From: Synechococcus sp. KORDI-100
GTDB taxonomy: Bacteria > Cyanobacteriota > Cyanobacteriia > PCC-6307 > Cyanobiaceae
Direction of reading: 5' to 3'
Length of the DNA stretch: 64,000 nt
Assembly: GCF_000737535.1 (NCBI RefSeq)
Contig: NZ_CP006269.1
Span: 1,364,001-1,428,000 of the forward strand
The notes below the pieces were generated by a model, which saw only the letters and a list, made by a program, of their open reading frames with translations, ran no database searches and was not told the origin of the DNA. A program made the position numbers and the translations under genes. Below, in pieces: positions 1-11,237 of this stretch; the stretch's first letter is position 1, and each line of letters begins with the position of its first letter.

Positions 1-1766
1 TCAATGGCTGGACTTTCCACAAAATAAAATCCTGGAGTCGTAATCGCTCCCACAAACGAATTCGGAGTCATTTTGGTCGTGGCGAGGGGACTATCGCAGT
101 TATCGACCCCTATGAATTCGCGTCAAAAGCAGATGGGGTAACAACCCAGTCTGAAATGTCAACGCCGCGTATTGATATTTCTGATGCAGCAGCTGGCCAG
201 TTAAAACTTAGTTTTGATTCATCATGGCCGAAGCATACTGCTGATTATGCTTCAGTTTTTATTTCCTACGACGATGCTGATCCCGTCCCAGTATTTCCAG
301 GCAAAGCATCACCACAAAATAAGTGGGGAATTAATGCAAGAAAGACGGTTAACCTCAACAACCCTGAAGGAGCACAATCAGCTGTTGTCACATGGAGCTA
401 CGAAAACGATGCTAATTTTTGGGCTATCGATAACATCCTTGTCAGTGATGAGCAAGATAATGAATATTTTGGCGAAGACTTTGAGGGACTTGAGCTCAAG
501 CCTTATCAATCCAGTACTCTTCCAAAAGGAGATCAAGGATACTTTTCAAATGCGATTCAGGATGGCGACCTTTCAAGATGGCCAACAGGTCAATATTCCG
601 ATGGACCGCCATACGCGGTAGGAAGCCACGACAGTCCGTCGTATTACGGCACTTACGACCAAGCCGGAAGTTTGCGCGAATGGCTTGAGGCTGACAATTC
701 TTTCGAAGGCGCTAATACAAGAGCTCGTGGTGGGTTCTACTCAGCGAAAAGCAAAAGTTTTTTCACAGCATCCTCAAATGATAATGGAATAGGTATAAAA
801 CGCAAGAGTGATAATATTTATACTGGCTTCAGAGTTGTCAGTTTATACCCCATTACCTCGGAGCCCGATGGGTTAAAGAATCAACGACCATCTTGGATTG
901 CTGCGCAGTGGTCGTTGGGCGATGCAGTCGTAGGTAGTTTATTCTCCAGCCCCCTTTCTGAGGAAGTATTTGATGCAGATAATGATCTCAATGATCTGAC
1001 CTTTACTCTATTGAGTGGGCCGGCGTGGCTTTCGATTGATAGTGAAGGGAATATCAATGGTCGGCCTGCATCAACAGATCTTGGCTTAAATGAAGTCATG
1101 CTGCGTGTGACTGACCCTGATGGTGAATACAGCGATACAGAATTTCCAGTCAAGCTAAATGTAACCCTCTCGGGAGATGATACGGATCCTGTCACTGACC
1201 CGGTCGCGGATCCTGTCACCGATTTAGTTACGGATCCTGTCACTGACCCGGTCACGGACCCAGTCACCGATTTAGTTACGGATCCTGTCACTGACTCGGT
1301 CACGGACCCAGTCACCGATTTAGACACAGATTCAGTCACTGACCCGGTCACGGACCCAGTCACCGATTTAGTCACGGATCCTGTCACTGACCCGGTCGCG
1401 GATCCAGTCACCGGACCAGTTACGGACCCTGTCACTGATCCGATCATTGATACGATCAAGATGATCGGTAATGGTCTTTTTGGACCGAACAATGCCGATT
1501 TGATTACAGACTTTGATCCATCGTCACAACGTCTGGAAATCGATGTTCAATCCTTCGGGGCTGAGTCTGACGCGAGCTTTGCAATCAGTAGGGCTAAAAG
1601 ATGGAAGGCAGCAGCAAAGCTTGATGCTGATTTTGTCTACCGTCAACGTTTTGGTAAACTCTATTTCAATCCCAATGGTTCTAATAAAGGATGGGGCGCT
1701 GGCGGTTTGTTCGCTGTGCTTGAAGGAAATCCTGTTTTGACATCTGAGATTGTTGATATGACATAG
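1..1766 (+). CDS. Large secreted multidomain protein, 5' end outside window (FGE-like, Ig-like, VTDP repeats, C-terminal domain)
   Basis: The reading frame is open from base 3 of the window, so the N-terminus lies upstream; the Met at 156 is internal. In order one sees a beta-sandwich-like part (about 1-520), the C-terminal half of a formylglycine-generating-enzyme (FGE/SUMF1) fold with GTYDQAGSLREW and TGFRVV motifs (about 600-860), a putative Ig/cadherin-like domain (about 870-1170), a Val-Thr-Asp-Pro repeat linker, and a C-terminal domain beginning LITDFDPSSQRLEI. The FGE part shows no cysteine, so it is probably not catalytic. The same FGE, Ig-like and C-terminal domains recur in the next gene. 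The acidic, repeat-rich make-up suggests an exported or cell-surface protein, possibly with a C-terminal type I secretion signal. Function unknown. Confidence 0.75.
   Translation, partial: NGWTFHKIKSWSRNRSHKRIRSHFGRGEGTIAVIDPYEFASKADGVTTQSEMSTPRIDISDAAAGQLKLSFDSSWPKHTADYASVFISYDDADPVPVFPGKASPQNKWGINARKTVNLNNPEGAQSAVVTWSYENDANFWAIDNILVSDEQDNEYFGEDFEGLELKPYQSSTLPKGDQGYFSNAIQDGDLSRWPTGQYSDGPPYAVGSHDSPSYYGTYDQAGSLREWLEADNSFEGANTRARGGFYSAKSKSFFTASSNDNGIGIKRKSDNIYTGFRVVSLYPITSEPDGLKNQRPSWIAAQWSLGDAVVGSLFSSPLSEEVFDADNDLNDLTFTLLSGPAWLSIDSEGNINGRPASTDLGLNEVMLRVTDPDGEYSDTEFPVKLNVTLSGDDTDPVTDPVADPVTDLVTDPVTDPVTDPVTDLVTDPVTDSVTDPVTDLDTDSVTDPVTDPVTDLVTDPVTDPVADPVTGPVTDPVTDPIIDTIKMIGNGLFGPNNADLITDFDPSSQRLEIDVQSFGAESDASFAISRAKRWKAAAKLDADFVYRQRFGKLYFNPNGSNKGWGAGGLFAVLEGNPVLTSEIVDMT
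1185..1424 (+). repeat. Five tandem 48-bp units coding 16-residue VTDP repeats
   Basis: Five consecutive 48-bp units each encode a 16-residue block made of four DPVT-like tetrapeptides, for example DPVTDPVTDPVTDLVT. The fourth tetrapeptide is usually DLVT. A partial unit continues to about 1442. The units differ by a few bases, so the array is not freshly duplicated. It forms a flexible acidic linker between the Ig-like domain and the C-terminal domain. The antisense strand is also open here only because of the repeat. Confidence 0.9.
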
Positions 1767-1969
1767 GAATGAAATAGTTGAGATGATGATAATTCGACGT
1801 TGATGCGAAGCATCATGTTTAATGTTGATGATTGTTGTTTTTTTATGAATGATTTCTAAGGCCCTACGGCTTCTGCATCTTTTAATCCATAACGTCCTGA
1901 GGCGATGTGGACTGCATGACAATTCATTCTTTTTCTGCCAAAATTAGGTAACGATAAATCGATCGAGCA

Positions 1970-4900
1970 ATGCCATCCGGCGACAACAAAAGCGGTTCTG
2001 GACTTGATCAAAATGCTGACGGTTTTGTCGACAAACAAAAGCCCCTCGCCTTGGCGTCGGATGATGGAGGACTGCCATTATTTAATTCGAGTGGGCAACT
2101 GTATTCAGATCAATCAACGAAATCCCGTTCGCCAATTCATGCCATTTCTGTTTCGGACGGATTTAAGGTCCTGGTTGAGGGGAAGGAGCGCAGAAATGGC
2201 CTGTTTCGGGTTTTAAATGTTAATTCGGCGGGTCGTATCAATGGACGTACGAAATGGCGTCCTCTCAATTGGGCTCTGAAGAAGGGTTGGGAGGACCGTT
2301 TTGGAGATGTCATCCAAGCCGATGGCATTGTCGGTGTGGAGAAGGATGCGGATGGGGATGGGTTTCTCGATGGTGGAGTGGAATATCTGATGCCGTCTTC
2401 GGACGGACCCGTCACGTTGAAGAACGCGGCTGGCAAGGCGCTAAGCGATCAGAGTTCAAAACGATGGGATGCGATTCAGGCTGTTGATGTTGAGGAAGGG
2501 TTTCAGGTTCTGCTCCGCAAATCAGGCCGCAAAGGAAGCTTGTTTCAGCGTCTTGATGTGAATCCCGATGGGACGGTATTGAGTAAAACAGGTTGGAGGA
2601 ATTCAGCCAAAGCCCTGTTCGCCGGTTGGGATGCGCGTTTTCAGTCGGCAATTCTTGCGGACAGCAGCAGCGGTGGTGGCATCACGGCGGCTTCCGTTGA
2701 TGAACAGCCTCCCATCAGTCATCTGATCTACACGGCGACGGCGACGGATCTGTCGGAGGTTGTCTACAGCCTGGAGCCGTTTGATGGTTCCTCCCTGGAT
2801 GGCTTGTCGATCGACTCCGCTCTCGGAGAGGTTCGTCTGTCCACAGAGGCGTTGATCGCCATACCTGAGCGGCTGCAGTTCAAGGTTGTTGCGACAGATC
2901 TTGCAGGTAACAGCAGTTCCCTCGATGTTGTCGTGGCACTGACCGTTGAATCACCAGAGCCGGTTGACCTCCCAGATGACGGTGACGTTTCAGAGGACGG
3001 CCTTGTTCCAGATGGGGATGCTTCGGCGTCAGGGGATGGAGCGCAGTTGAGCATGTTAAGCCTTGATGTGCCATCGATGGATGGTTCCGGAAGCGAGGCG
3101 AGTGATGGGGCGTCGTCCAACGCCGATGAACAATCGGATGGCAACACCGTTGTCGATGAGGATTCGACCAATGACGATCCTGATGACTCCCCCATTAACG
3201 ACTCATCCACTTCAGTTGATCAGGAACAGCCAGAAACGGAGCCTGCGGACGAGGATCCAGAAGCGGATGGTCTGATTTCCGAGTCGGATCCGACGTCGAC
3301 TGATGGCGATGCGTTGCCCGTTGTCGATAAGGAGCCCGAGACACCGGAGATCCCGGCCCCGGAGCTGACGTCAGCGCTTCGCCTCGATGCGGCATCGGAC
3401 ACAGGCCGCTCGGATGGTGATGCTGTCACTTACGAACGAACCCCTCGATTTTTCGGTGTGGCGACTCCTGGCTCGAGAATTGAATTGTTCGCAGAGTCGT
3501 CTGAGGACTCCACTGCAGAGTCGACGTACCTCGGCGCCACACCCGTCGGTGACGACGTTGAATGGCAGTTGACGCTCTCTGATGAGACAGCATTGATTGA
3601 TGGCCGCTATTCCATCAGCGCCCAGGAGCTGAATGCCGATGGAGAGGAACGTTCGACGACAGGAACTCTTGATCTTGTGGTGGATACTCTGGCTCCTGAA
3701 TTCACCTCAGCCGCGTCCGCGTCAGCCACATTGACCCTGTCTGCTGATGCGTTCCCGCCGACAGACGGTGTTTTGTTTGTCTCCAATGATGGAAGTGATA
3801 CCAACCCCGGCAGCTTGCTGGCACCGTTCAGAACCATTCAACACGCGATCGATAATGCTGAAGCCGGTGATGTGATTTCAATCCGTGGCGGAACGTATCG
3901 AGAGCGTCTCAGAATTGAGAATTTGAATGGCCGGAAAGACGCGCCAATCACCTTTGAAAATTATCAGAACGAGGATGTTGTTCTGACCGGAGCTGAGCCG
4001 ATCACGACCGACTGGGAGCCGCATGACGACAACATCTGGAAGACGAACCTGAATTTTGATGTTTCTCAGCTTTATCTCGACGGCCAGATGTTAACGGCGG
4101 CCCGTTGGCCGAACATCACAAAGGAATGGGATCGGCTTGATGATTCCGATCGCCGAAATGCAACACCAGATAGTTACTGGGATATTGAAGGAACGCGAGC
4201 TCTCGCTCTGGTTGATTCTGAGTTGCCAGATGTGTATACCAATTATGAAAGTCAACAACGATTGGCTGATCTCGGCTTCAGTGTTGATGGGGCCATGCTG
4301 GTGCCTCACAAGAGCTTTGGACTGACTCATTCTGGCGAGATTATCAATCACAAGGCTGGTGAATCATCCTTTGACATTGACCCAAACTTTGAATTGTGGC
4401 TCCGCAGCCCTGGACAGAAGTCCCTGAAGAATTTCAATTGGACCAGTGGCAACGACGGGTCCGTGGAGACTGCTGATCTCTGGCCTCTCAAAAACGGACC
4501 TGTCCAGGGAACAAAACAGTTTCACTATCATCTCGAGGGCCACTTGGGATTGCTGGATCGCCCTCAGGAATGGCATTACGACAAGGCATCTGGAGATCTC
4601 TACGTCTGGCTGCCTGATGATCAGGATCCCAATCTCAGTGACTTGCAGGCACGTGCCTGGGATCGTTCAACCTCCTATATCGCTGATCCTGACCAATATC
4701 CAGATGCTGATTATCACTCGTTGCTGGAGATCAAGGATTCATCATTCCTAGATTTCAAAGGGATCACCTTACATACTGGAGTTTTTGAACTGAATGAAGC
4801 GACTCATTTAAATTTTGATCAGATGCGCTTTCTTTATCCAACCTATGACGGTCGGATGTTGAAGGATGGACAACGCCCTCTTTATAACAATCGAATTCAA

Positions 4901-7900
4901 CCAGTCAGCTTGAAAGGTCGTCCGGAATTGGAGAATGTTCCCGATTCCAATATCAGTTTCAGTAACTCTGAATTTGCCAACGGCATCAGTGGTCTCCTGC
5001 GTGCTGCGGGCCCTGGATTGGAATTGAAGAACAGTTATTTGCACAATGTTCGCGATCGAGGAGCCCTGAGGGTCGCGGCGGCACCAGGGATGAATGTTGA
5101 GAGAAATACTTTTCACACCTTTGGCTTTGGTGGTGGTGGAAAAATTGGTGATTCTTCTGTTTGGCGCTACAACCATATTTACGCCTTCCATGGTGATGGA
5201 GACATTTCAGGGATACAGGTTCCTGCCTCATCTCAAGAAGGATCTTTGGTCGCCTACAACTGGATTCACGATGCCCCAGGCCGGAATGGCATTCGATTTG
5301 ATGGGAGCCCCGCTGGTATTCGCGGTGCCGCACACCACAATGTTTCAAGGCAAACGCGCCGTGGAATGAGAATCAAAGGTGATCAGCACAAGATCATGAA
5401 TAATACTTTGGTTTCTAATTTTTCCTACGATATCAGTGCAGACCGTGGCAAATTTTATGGTTACTTGGACTCCACTCCTGGTTGTTTGGAGTGGGAGTGT
5501 CGATACATACCATCAAAATATGGGAAGGACCCGAATCGGCGTCTGGGCCATTTCAATTCAACGATTCATAACAACGCTTTTGATCGGATGCCTGATCCCT
5601 TTGGCGTTGGTTCACCGAATCATGCCATTGGTAATTCCTATGTAAGCGATCACGGACAAGATAATCGACGCACAACGTTGGTTAAGGAAGAGCTACGGGA
5701 CCCGGAAAATTTTGATTTCCGCCCAAGGGAAGGATCGCCTCTGATCGACATTGGCATGCATGTTCATGGTGTGACTGATGGATATCAGGGAGAGGCCCCC
5801 GACAGTGGCGCTTATGAATTTGGAGCTGATTCCTATTGGATTCCAGGACACCGTACAAACAAAGCCAGAACCCCAATTGCCCCAAATGGTTCAACGACTG
5901 TCAAGCCCGACGCTGATTTGATGTGGCTTGAAGGTAAGAATGTTGCGCTGAATCATGTCTACTTTGGTGAGGATTCAAGTAATCTCACATTAGCCAGTTC
6001 GCAAGCTAATAATATTTTTACGCCACCAGAAGAGCTGATTCCAAGCCGTACCTATTACTGGCGTGTTGATACAGAACAAACGGATGGCTCCATTGTTAAA
6101 GGCGATCTTTGGTCGTTTCAGGTGGCTGAAGCTCGCTCTGTGATGCCGAGCGTTCTGGTTCGTGCTCTGTCTGGGGATTCACTGCCGGTTGATCCTGTGT
6201 CTAAGTCGCCTTTGCCCGATTACGACTTTTACATGGGAACCTATGAAGTGACGAATGCACAATATGCGCAATTCCTCAATTCGGTGGCGTCCGTTGATGA
6301 TTACTATCTCTACGATAAAAAAATGGGTGCGACGGATCTTGATCAAGGCTTAGGTGGAATTACGCGAGACGGTGAATCAGGCGATTATTCCTATTCGGTT
6401 GTCCCTGAATTGGCTAATTACCCCGTTACGTATGTCAGTTTCTGGGATGCTGCTCGCTATGTGAACTGGCTGTCGACTGGCAGTACGGAGAAAGGTGTTT
6501 ACACGATGATGCCCAAGCAGGAAGACAATAAGAATGAGCCAATTCAACGCAATCAGGATGCGTTTGATGATGGTGCCTTTGCGCTTCCTTCCCATGCGGA
6601 ATGGCTCAAGGCTGGTTTGTATTCGTCTGCGTTGGATCCAACGCTGTATGCCTTCCCAACCCAGAGTGATTCCATCGACGTTGAACAGGCCAATATCGAA
6701 GGTTCTTCCTTTTCAGGCCTTGCTCCAGTCGGCAGCTTCGACCATCCCAGCCCCCATGGCACGTACGACCAGGCTGGTAATGCCTGGGAATGGCTTGATG
6801 ATCTTTCTGAGTTTGAACAAAGTAAATTACCAGCCCGCCTTCGCAAAGGCGGCAGTTTCCTCCATCCTGTGAATCGCAACTCCATGAGTTCGCTGTCCCC
6901 TGGTAAGCCCAGGGCAGCGTCTGATCAAGGCCCTGATTGGGGATTCCGCGTTGTTCGAAAGCGTACCGACAATCAGCCTCCTGTCTGGAAATCAATTGCT
7001 TGGGAACTGGATGATGCTTTCGTGCAGGAGCCCTATGCATCCTCGATTGCTGATCTTGCCTTTGATGCTGATGGAGACCCTCTCAGCTTTTCGATGCTGG
7101 ATGGTCCTGACTGGTTGAGTGTTTCGGAGAGTGGACTTCTGGAGGGCACTCCGAATGCCGATGCACTCGGTAAGCATTCCGTTGTTTTCCGTGTTGAAGA
7201 TTCCAAGGGTGATTCACAAACCCTTCCCGTTCCATACACCATCAAGGTGAAGCCAGACACGAATCCACCTGTTCAACCCGCGATTCCTGAACTGATGAGT
7301 CGTGATAATGCTGAAACACCGTCTTTCAAGCAATTAATCAATCATCCATCACCTGATTTCAAGGGCACGGCCGAAATCAACTCTACTGTTGATCTTTTTC
7401 TGGATGGCGATCAGATTGGGACTGTGCGTGCTGATTCTTCGGGGCAATGGAGTTTCAAGGACAACCCGCGAAAACTGGAGGATGGTGCGCATCAGCTGAC
7501 GGTTCGTGCGACTGATCAAGCTGGCAATCAGTCCATTGAGTCGGAAGCACTTGTGTTCACAGTGGATACGCGTGCACCTCGCTTCACCTCGCCCGATCTG
7601 GCACCGGCGTTGGATGAAAACAGTGGAGATAACCAGCTGATTTATACGGCCACGGCTGATGATGAAACGTCAGTGTCGTATTCGATTGATGACACTGAGA
7701 ATTTTTCCATCGATTCTCTTTCAGGCGATGTGAGATTCCTCTTGAATCCTGATTATGAGAATCCTGATCAAGAGCAGCCACGGTCTTTTGTGATCACGGC
7801 CCAGGATCAGGCTGGTAACACTTCTGAGCACAATGTTCGATTTGAAGTCAACAATGTCGATGATATTCCGCCGAAGTTTACGTCCGGTGGCAGGGTAAAA

Positions 7901-8620
7901 GTTAAGAGTCGATTAGAGAGCAGGCAAAGTATTTACAAGGCATCTGCCAATGATGATTCTGCAGTTACATTCTCTCTTGTTGATCAAAAAGCCGATTCCC
8001 AAAGCTTTGTTCTTTTGGATGAGACCACTGGCCTTATTGCCTTGAAAGATGGCGTCGCCTACGACAACAACTCTAAGTTGACATTTTATGTGCAAGCAGA
8101 GGATGTTTTTGGCAATGCATCTCAGAGGAAAGTTAATGTGACGTTTAAAAATGTTGGTGATAACAGCTCTTCCGAGGATGCTGAGTCTGCAGGCTCTTCC
8201 TCGGGTGGCGACGGCAGTGCTTCTGATGCATCAGATCCCGCAGATCAATCATCAGGATCTGATGTCGTGACTGGCCAGAGTATCCGTTTGGTGGCTCGTG
8301 AGACTTACAAAAAGAAAAGTGCTCAGATCATCAAGGATTTTGATCCAAGTTCCGATCGATTGGTGATTCGGGCCGAGGATTTTGGCCTTGTCGATGGGGC
8401 TGAGATAGGGATTTCCAAAAACAGGAAGATGTTCAGGGATCTCCAGAGACGTGATACAGACTTTATTTACAGAGCGAACAGAAAGGATGGTTACATTCTC
8501 TTTAACCAGAACGGTGACGAGCCTGGATTGGGCGATCTTGGAGGGGTGGTTGCTGCGATCAGGAATTCATCGCAGTTCAATGGCTCACAATTCACTACCG
8601 ATTTGGTTGAGATGATCTAG
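1970..8620 (+). CDS. Giant secreted protein (2216 aa) with EF-hand-like repeats, beta-helix, FGE-like and Ig/cadherin-like domains
   Basis: The frame has a stop at 1955, so ATG 1970 is the start; there is no N-terminal signal peptide. Domains: two copies of a module of about 110 residues (around 1-118 and 119-231) with Ca-binding-like DxNxDG/DxDGDG motifs and a GWxxRF signature; a cadherin-like segment; a very acidic linker; an Ig-like domain (about 464-585); a right-handed beta-helix of pectate-lyase/epimerase type (about 600-1280, opening [15 protein letters not shown]); an FGE-like domain (about 1416-1664, ending DWGFRVVRK, no cysteine seen); an Ig/PIG-like domain; another Ig-like domain; two cadherin-like domains; and a C-terminal domain with [10 protein letters not shown] that matches the previous gene. 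No signal peptide plus a conserved C-terminus fits type I secretion. It may be an adhesin, an S-layer-associated protein or a polysaccharide-active protein. Its stop codon overlaps the bioB stop on the other strand at a CTAG. Confidence 0.85.
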   Translation: MPSGDNKSGSGLDQNADGFVDKQKPLALASDDGGLPLFNSSGQLYSDQSTKSRSPIHAISVSDGFKVLVEGKERRNGLFRVLNVNSAGRINGRTKWRPLNWALKKGWEDRFGDVIQADGIVGVEKDADGDGFLDGGVEYLMPSSDGPVTLKNAAGKALSDQSSKRWDAIQAVDVEEGFQVLLRKSGRKGSLFQRLDVNPDGTVLSKTGWRNSAKALFAGWDARFQSAILADSSSGGGITAASVDEQPPISHLIYTATATDLSEVVYSLEPFDGSSLDGLSIDSALGEVRLSTEALIAIPERLQFKVVATDLAGNSSSLDVVVALTVESPEPVDLPDDGDVSEDGLVPDGDASASGDGAQLSMLSLDVPSMDGSGSEASDGASSNADEQSDGNTVVDEDSTNDDPDDSPINDSSTSVDQEQPETEPADEDPEADGLISESDPTSTDGDALPVVDKEPETPEIPAPELTSALRLDAASDTGRSDGDAVTYERTPRFFGVATPGSRIELFAESSEDSTAESTYLGATPVGDDVEWQLTLSDETALIDGRYSISAQELNADGEERSTTGTLDLVVDTLAPEFTSAASASATLTLSADAFPPTDGVLFVSNDGSDTNPGSLLAPFRTIQHAIDNAEAGDVISIRGGTYRERLRIENLNGRKDAPITFENYQNEDVVLTGAEPITTDWEPHDDNIWKTNLNFDVSQLYLDGQMLTAARWPNITKEWDRLDDSDRRNATPDSYWDIEGTRALALVDSELPDVYTNYESQQRLADLGFSVDGAMLVPHKSFGLTHSGEIINHKAGESSFDIDPNFELWLRSPGQKSLKNFNWTSGNDGSVETADLWPLKNGPVQGTKQFHYHLEGHLGLLDRPQEWHYDKASGDLYVWLPDDQDPNLSDLQARAWDRSTSYIADPDQYPDADYHSLLEIKDSSFLDFKGITLHTGVFELNEATHLNFDQMRFLYPTYDGRMLKDGQRPLYNNRIQPVSLKGRPELENVPDSNISFSNSEFANGISGLLRAAGPGLELKNSYLHNVRDRGALRVAAAPGMNVERNTFHTFGFGGGGKIGDSSVWRYNHIYAFHGDGDISGIQVPASSQEGSLVAYNWIHDAPGRNGIRFDGSPAGIRGAAHHNVSRQTRRGMRIKGDQHKIMNNTLVSNFSYDISADRGKFYGYLDSTPGCLEWECRYIPSKYGKDPNRRLGHFNSTIHNNAFDRMPDPFGVGSPNHAIGNSYVSDHGQDNRRTTLVKEELRDPENFDFRPREGSPLIDIGMHVHGVTDGYQGEAPDSGAYEFGADSYWIPGHRTNKARTPIAPNGSTTVKPDADLMWLEGKNVALNHVYFGEDSSNLTLASSQANNIFTPPEELIPSRTYYWRVDTEQTDGSIVKGDLWSFQVAEARSVMPSVLVRALSGDSLPVDPVSKSPLPDYDFYMGTYEVTNAQYAQFLNSVASVDDYYLYDKKMGATDLDQGLGGITRDGESGDYSYSVVPELANYPVTYVSFWDAARYVNWLSTGSTEKGVYTMMPKQEDNKNEPIQRNQDAFDDGAFALPSHAEWLKAGLYSSALDPTLYAFPTQSDSIDVEQANIEGSSFSGLAPVGSFDHPSPHGTYDQAGNAWEWLDDLSEFEQSKLPARLRKGGSFLHPVNRNSMSSLSPGKPRAASDQGPDWGFRVVRKRTDNQPPVWKSIAWELDDAFVQEPYASSIADLAFDADGDPLSFSMLDGPDWLSVSESGLLEGTPNADALGKHSVVFRVEDSKGDSQTLPVPYTIKVKPDTNPPVQPAIPELMSRDNAETPSFKQLINHPSPDFKGTAEINSTVDLFLDGDQIGTVRADSSGQWSFKDNPRKLEDGAHQLTVRATDQAGNQSIESEALVFTVDTRAPRFTSPDLAPALDENSGDNQLIYTATADDETSVSYSIDDTENFSIDSLSGDVRFLLNPDYENPDQEQPRSFVITAQDQAGNTSEHNVRFEVNNVDDIPPKFTSGGRVKVKSRLESRQSIYKASANDDSAVTFSLVDQKADSQSFVLLDETTGLIALKDGVAYDNNSKLTFYVQAEDVFGNASQRKVNVTFKNVGDNSSSEDAESAGSSSGGDGSASDASDPADQSSGSDVVTGQSIRLVARETYKKKSAQIIKDFDPSSDRLVIRAEDFGLVDGAEIGISKNRKMFRDLQRRDTDFIYRANRKDGYILFNQNGDEPGLGDLGGVVAAIRNSSQFNGSQFTTDLVEMI

Positions 8621-9609
8621 TTGGATGGTGCCGTGGCCAGCGCAGTCTTTTCGGTCCATGCCGCCTGCACACCGGCATCATTGAGAAGCTGGCGGTCAGC
8701 ATCCACATCAGGGTTGCCGGTGGTGAGCAAGGTATCGCCGTAGAAGATCGAGTCTGCTCCAGCCTGGAGACAAAGAATCTGTGCTTCCCGGTTCATCGAT
8801 TCCCGTCCTGCACTGAGCCGTACCCGGGAGCGGGGCATCAGGATCCTGGCGGTGGCCACCATCCGCACGAGGTCGAGGGGCTCGAAGGGCGCCTGACCTT
8901 CCAGCGGTGTGCCTTCCACCGCCACGAGTCCATTCACCGGCACGCTTTCGGGATGGGGATCCATCCCCGCCAGCACCTGCAGCATGGAGGCACGATCCCG
9001 CAGGGTTTCACCCATGCCGATGATGCCGCCGCAGCAGAGCGTCACCCCGGCCTGGCGCACCCGTTGCAACGTTTCCAACCGCTCTTGATACGTGCGCGTG
9101 CTGATGATCCGGTCGTAGTGCTCCGGGCTGGTGTCGAGGTTGTGGTTGTAAGCGGTGAGCCCGGCTGCGGCGAGCCGTTGCGCCTGGTGATCGCTCAGCA
9201 TTCCCGCCGTGACACAGGCCTCCATGCCCATGGCACGCACGCCACGCACCATCTCCAGCATCGCCTCAAAGGGAGCGCCATCGCGGATCTCGCGCCAGGC
9301 CCAGCCCATGCAGAAGCGATCGGCGCCGGCGTCTTTGGCTGCCTTTGCCCGCTGCAGGATGGGCTCCACCTGCATCTGGGCCTCAAAGGCCGACACATCG
9401 CTGCTGTTGTGAATCGACTGCGAGCAATAGGCGCAGTCCTCCTCACAGCCGCCGGTCTTGACGCTCAGCAGCGAGGCCAGCTGCACCCGGTAGCCGGGGT
9501 TGGCCTCTCGATGCACGTTCTGGGCCTGCCAGAGCAGCTCCATCAAGGGCAGTTCCAGCAGTCCCTGGATCTCCTCAATGCTCCAGTCGTGGCGAATGCT
9601 GAGGGTCAT
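8617..9609 (-). CDS. bioB: Biotin synthase
   Basis: Radical SAM enzyme that inserts sulfur into dethiobiotin, the last step of biotin synthesis. The 330-residue protein shows the CEEDCAYC cluster motif, [12 protein letters not shown], and GGIIGMGET. The start is taken at ATG 9609, which overlaps the uppS stop as ATGA; the frame is open further upstream but that part lies inside uppS. It is the last gene of a minus-strand run lysA-cdaA-uppS-bioB. Length and motifs are normal for the family. Confidence 0.96.
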   Translation of the reverse strand: MTLSIRHDWSIEEIQGLLELPLMELLWQAQNVHREANPGYRVQLASLLSVKTGGCEEDCAYCSQSIHNSSDVSAFEAQMQVEPILQRAKAAKDAGADRFCMGWAWREIRDGAPFEAMLEMVRGVRAMGMEACVTAGMLSDHQAQRLAAAGLTAYNHNLDTSPEHYDRIISTRTYQERLETLQRVRQAGVTLCCGGIIGMGETLRDRASMLQVLAGMDPHPESVPVNGLVAVEGTPLEGQAPFEPLDLVRMVATARILMPRSRVRLSAGRESMNREAQILCLQAGADSIFYGDTLLTTGNPDVDADRQLLNDAGVQAAWTEKTALATAPSN

Positions 9610-10388
9610 GGCGTGATGGGCTCCAGCCCGCCGAAGCGACGCTGGCGGCTTTGGTAATCGAGCAAGGCCCGCTTCAGGGCATCGGCGTCGAAGTCCGGCC
9701 AGAACACGTCGGTGACGTGGATTTCCGCGTAGGCCAGCTGCCACAGCAGAAAATTGCTGATCCGGTGCTCACCACTGGTGCGGATCAGCAGATCTGGATC
9801 CTGTTCCCCACTGGTGAACAGCTCGGCGGCCAGGCTGTTTTCGTCGATGCTCTGGGGATCCAGCTCTCCAGTTGCCGCCCGCATCGCCAGGCGCTGGGCC
9901 GCCCGCACCAGCTCGCGGCGTCCGCCGTAGTTGGTGCACACGTTGAAGTGAATGCCGTTGTTGCCGGCGGTGCGTTCCATCGCATCGCCGATCAGGTCCT
10001 GAAGTTTCTGCGGCAGGGCTTCGAGGTCTCCGAGGAAGCGGATGCGCACCTTCTCATCCTCAAGGGTCTGCAGTTCCTTCTGCAGCACCCGTTCAAACAG
10101 GGTCATCAGAAAGTTCACCTCGTCCCCGGGCCGGGCCCAATTCTCCGTCGAGAAGGCGTAGGCGGTGAGGGCTTCGATGCCCCAGTCGTTGCACAGCCTC
10201 AGGGTGGATTTGAGCGCTTCCACACCAGCCCTGTGGCCCATCACCCTCGGGAAGCCGCGGGACTGAGCCCAGCGGCCGTTGCCATCCATGATCACCGCCA
10301 CATGGGCCGGCAGCCGCAACGGATCGAGCTCCGGCGGGCAGGCGGAACAGGGTTGGGCGTCGGTGCTGGTGGCCGGCGGTCGGCTCAA
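9606..10388 (-). CDS. uppS: Isoprenyl transferase (undecaprenyl diphosphate synthase)
   Basis: Cis-prenyltransferase that makes the C55 lipid carrier for cell wall synthesis. It has the MDGNGRWA motif with the catalytic Asp near residue 35, [11 protein letters not shown], and the C-terminal [19 protein letters not shown]. 260 residues, the usual size. The likely start is a TTG at 10388 that overlaps the cdaA stop (TTGA); no ATG or GTG is available upstream of the catalytic motif. Confidence 0.95.
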   Translation of the reverse strand: MSRPPATSTDAQPCSACPPELDPLRLPAHVAVIMDGNGRWAQSRGFPRVMGHRAGVEALKSTLRLCNDWGIEALTAYAFSTENWARPGDEVNFLMTLFERVLQKELQTLEDEKVRIRFLGDLEALPQKLQDLIGDAMERTAGNNGIHFNVCTNYGGRRELVRAAQRLAMRAATGELDPQSIDENSLAAELFTSGEQDPDLLIRTSGEHRISNFLLWQLAYAEIHVTDVFWPDFDADALKRALLDYQSRQRRFGGLEPITP

Positions 10389-11215
10389 GACAGCGTTTCG
10401 GACGGTGAACTTCCCACGCTACGCCGCCCTGGTGGCGCAGGTTCGGCCTGGAGGAACAACTCCTTCAGCAATTCCTGCAGGCGGCTGCTGGTGATCGGCC
10501 GTTCCAGGCGCCCCTGGTTGGCCAGGGACAGGGTTCCGGTTTCCTCGGACACCACGATGCTGATGCAGCGATCGAAGCGCTCGGTGATGCCGAGGGCGGC
10601 GAGGTGGCGGGTGCCGTAGCGACTGACGCTGTGGCGGGACAGGGGCAGGATCACACCGGCAGCTTCGATGCGGTTGCCGCGCACCAGCACCGCACCGTCG
10701 TGCAACGGGGTGTCGACGGCGAACAGGTTGAGCAGCAGCTCACGGCTCAGCTGCGCGTCAATGGAGACGCCGGGGTTGAGGAAATCTTCCGGCCGCAGAT
10801 CGCTGCCGAGATCCACCACGATCAAGGCACCACGACGCAACTGCGACAGTCGACCGGCCGCTTCGGTGATCTGGCTGACGGTGCCGGCGGCGGCGCGAAA
10901 TTCGTTCTGGGGATTTCCCAGCAACACCGCCAGTCGGCCGGTGCCGAGCAGTTCCATCAGACGCCTCAGTTCTCCCTGCCAGAGGATGGCCAGCGACAGG
11001 GAGCAAGCCATCACCAGGGCATCCACCAGCTTGCTGGTGAGAGGCAGGTTGGCAAAACGCTGCACAAACCAGGCCATCGCCACGAGAAACAGATAGCCCC
11101 TCAGCAGCCAAAGGGTTCGGGCCTCATTGACCCGAGAAAACAACAGGAAGCCGATTGCGGAGGCAAACAGAACGTCGAGAACCAGGCGCGGGTCAACGCC
11201 CGCCAGCACGTTCAC
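10385..11215 (-). CDS. cdaA: Diadenylate cyclase, CdaA type
   Basis: Makes c-di-AMP from two ATP. Three hydrophobic segments fill residues 10-80, followed by the DAC domain with the DGA motif (about 173-175) in [12 protein letters not shown] and [12 protein letters not shown] (about 201-212). The usual RHR motif reads RHL here. GTG 11215 is chosen as the start because it falls just after the lysA stop and gives a normal length of 276 aa; the frame is open to 11290 inside lysA. Its place between lysA and uppS ties it to a cell envelope operon. Confidence 0.9.
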   Translation of the reverse strand: MNVLAGVDPRLVLDVLFASAIGFLLFSRVNEARTLWLLRGYLFLVAMAWFVQRFANLPLTSKLVDALVMACSLSLAILWQGELRRLMELLGTGRLAVLLGNPQNEFRAAAGTVSQITEAAGRLSQLRRGALIVVDLGSDLRPEDFLNPGVSIDAQLSRELLLNLFAVDTPLHDGAVLVRGNRIEAAGVILPLSRHSVSRYGTRHLAALGITERFDRCISIVVSEETGTLSLANQGRLERPITSSRLQELLKELFLQAEPAPPGRRSVGSSPSETLS

Positions 11216-11237
11216 TCCGTCGGCTTCACCGCTGGTT

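Noticed and set aside
881-1492. 203-codon minus-strand frame across the VTDP repeats
   Set aside because: It is open because the 48-bp repeat has no stop in that frame; the product is a repeated SVTG pattern with no other support.
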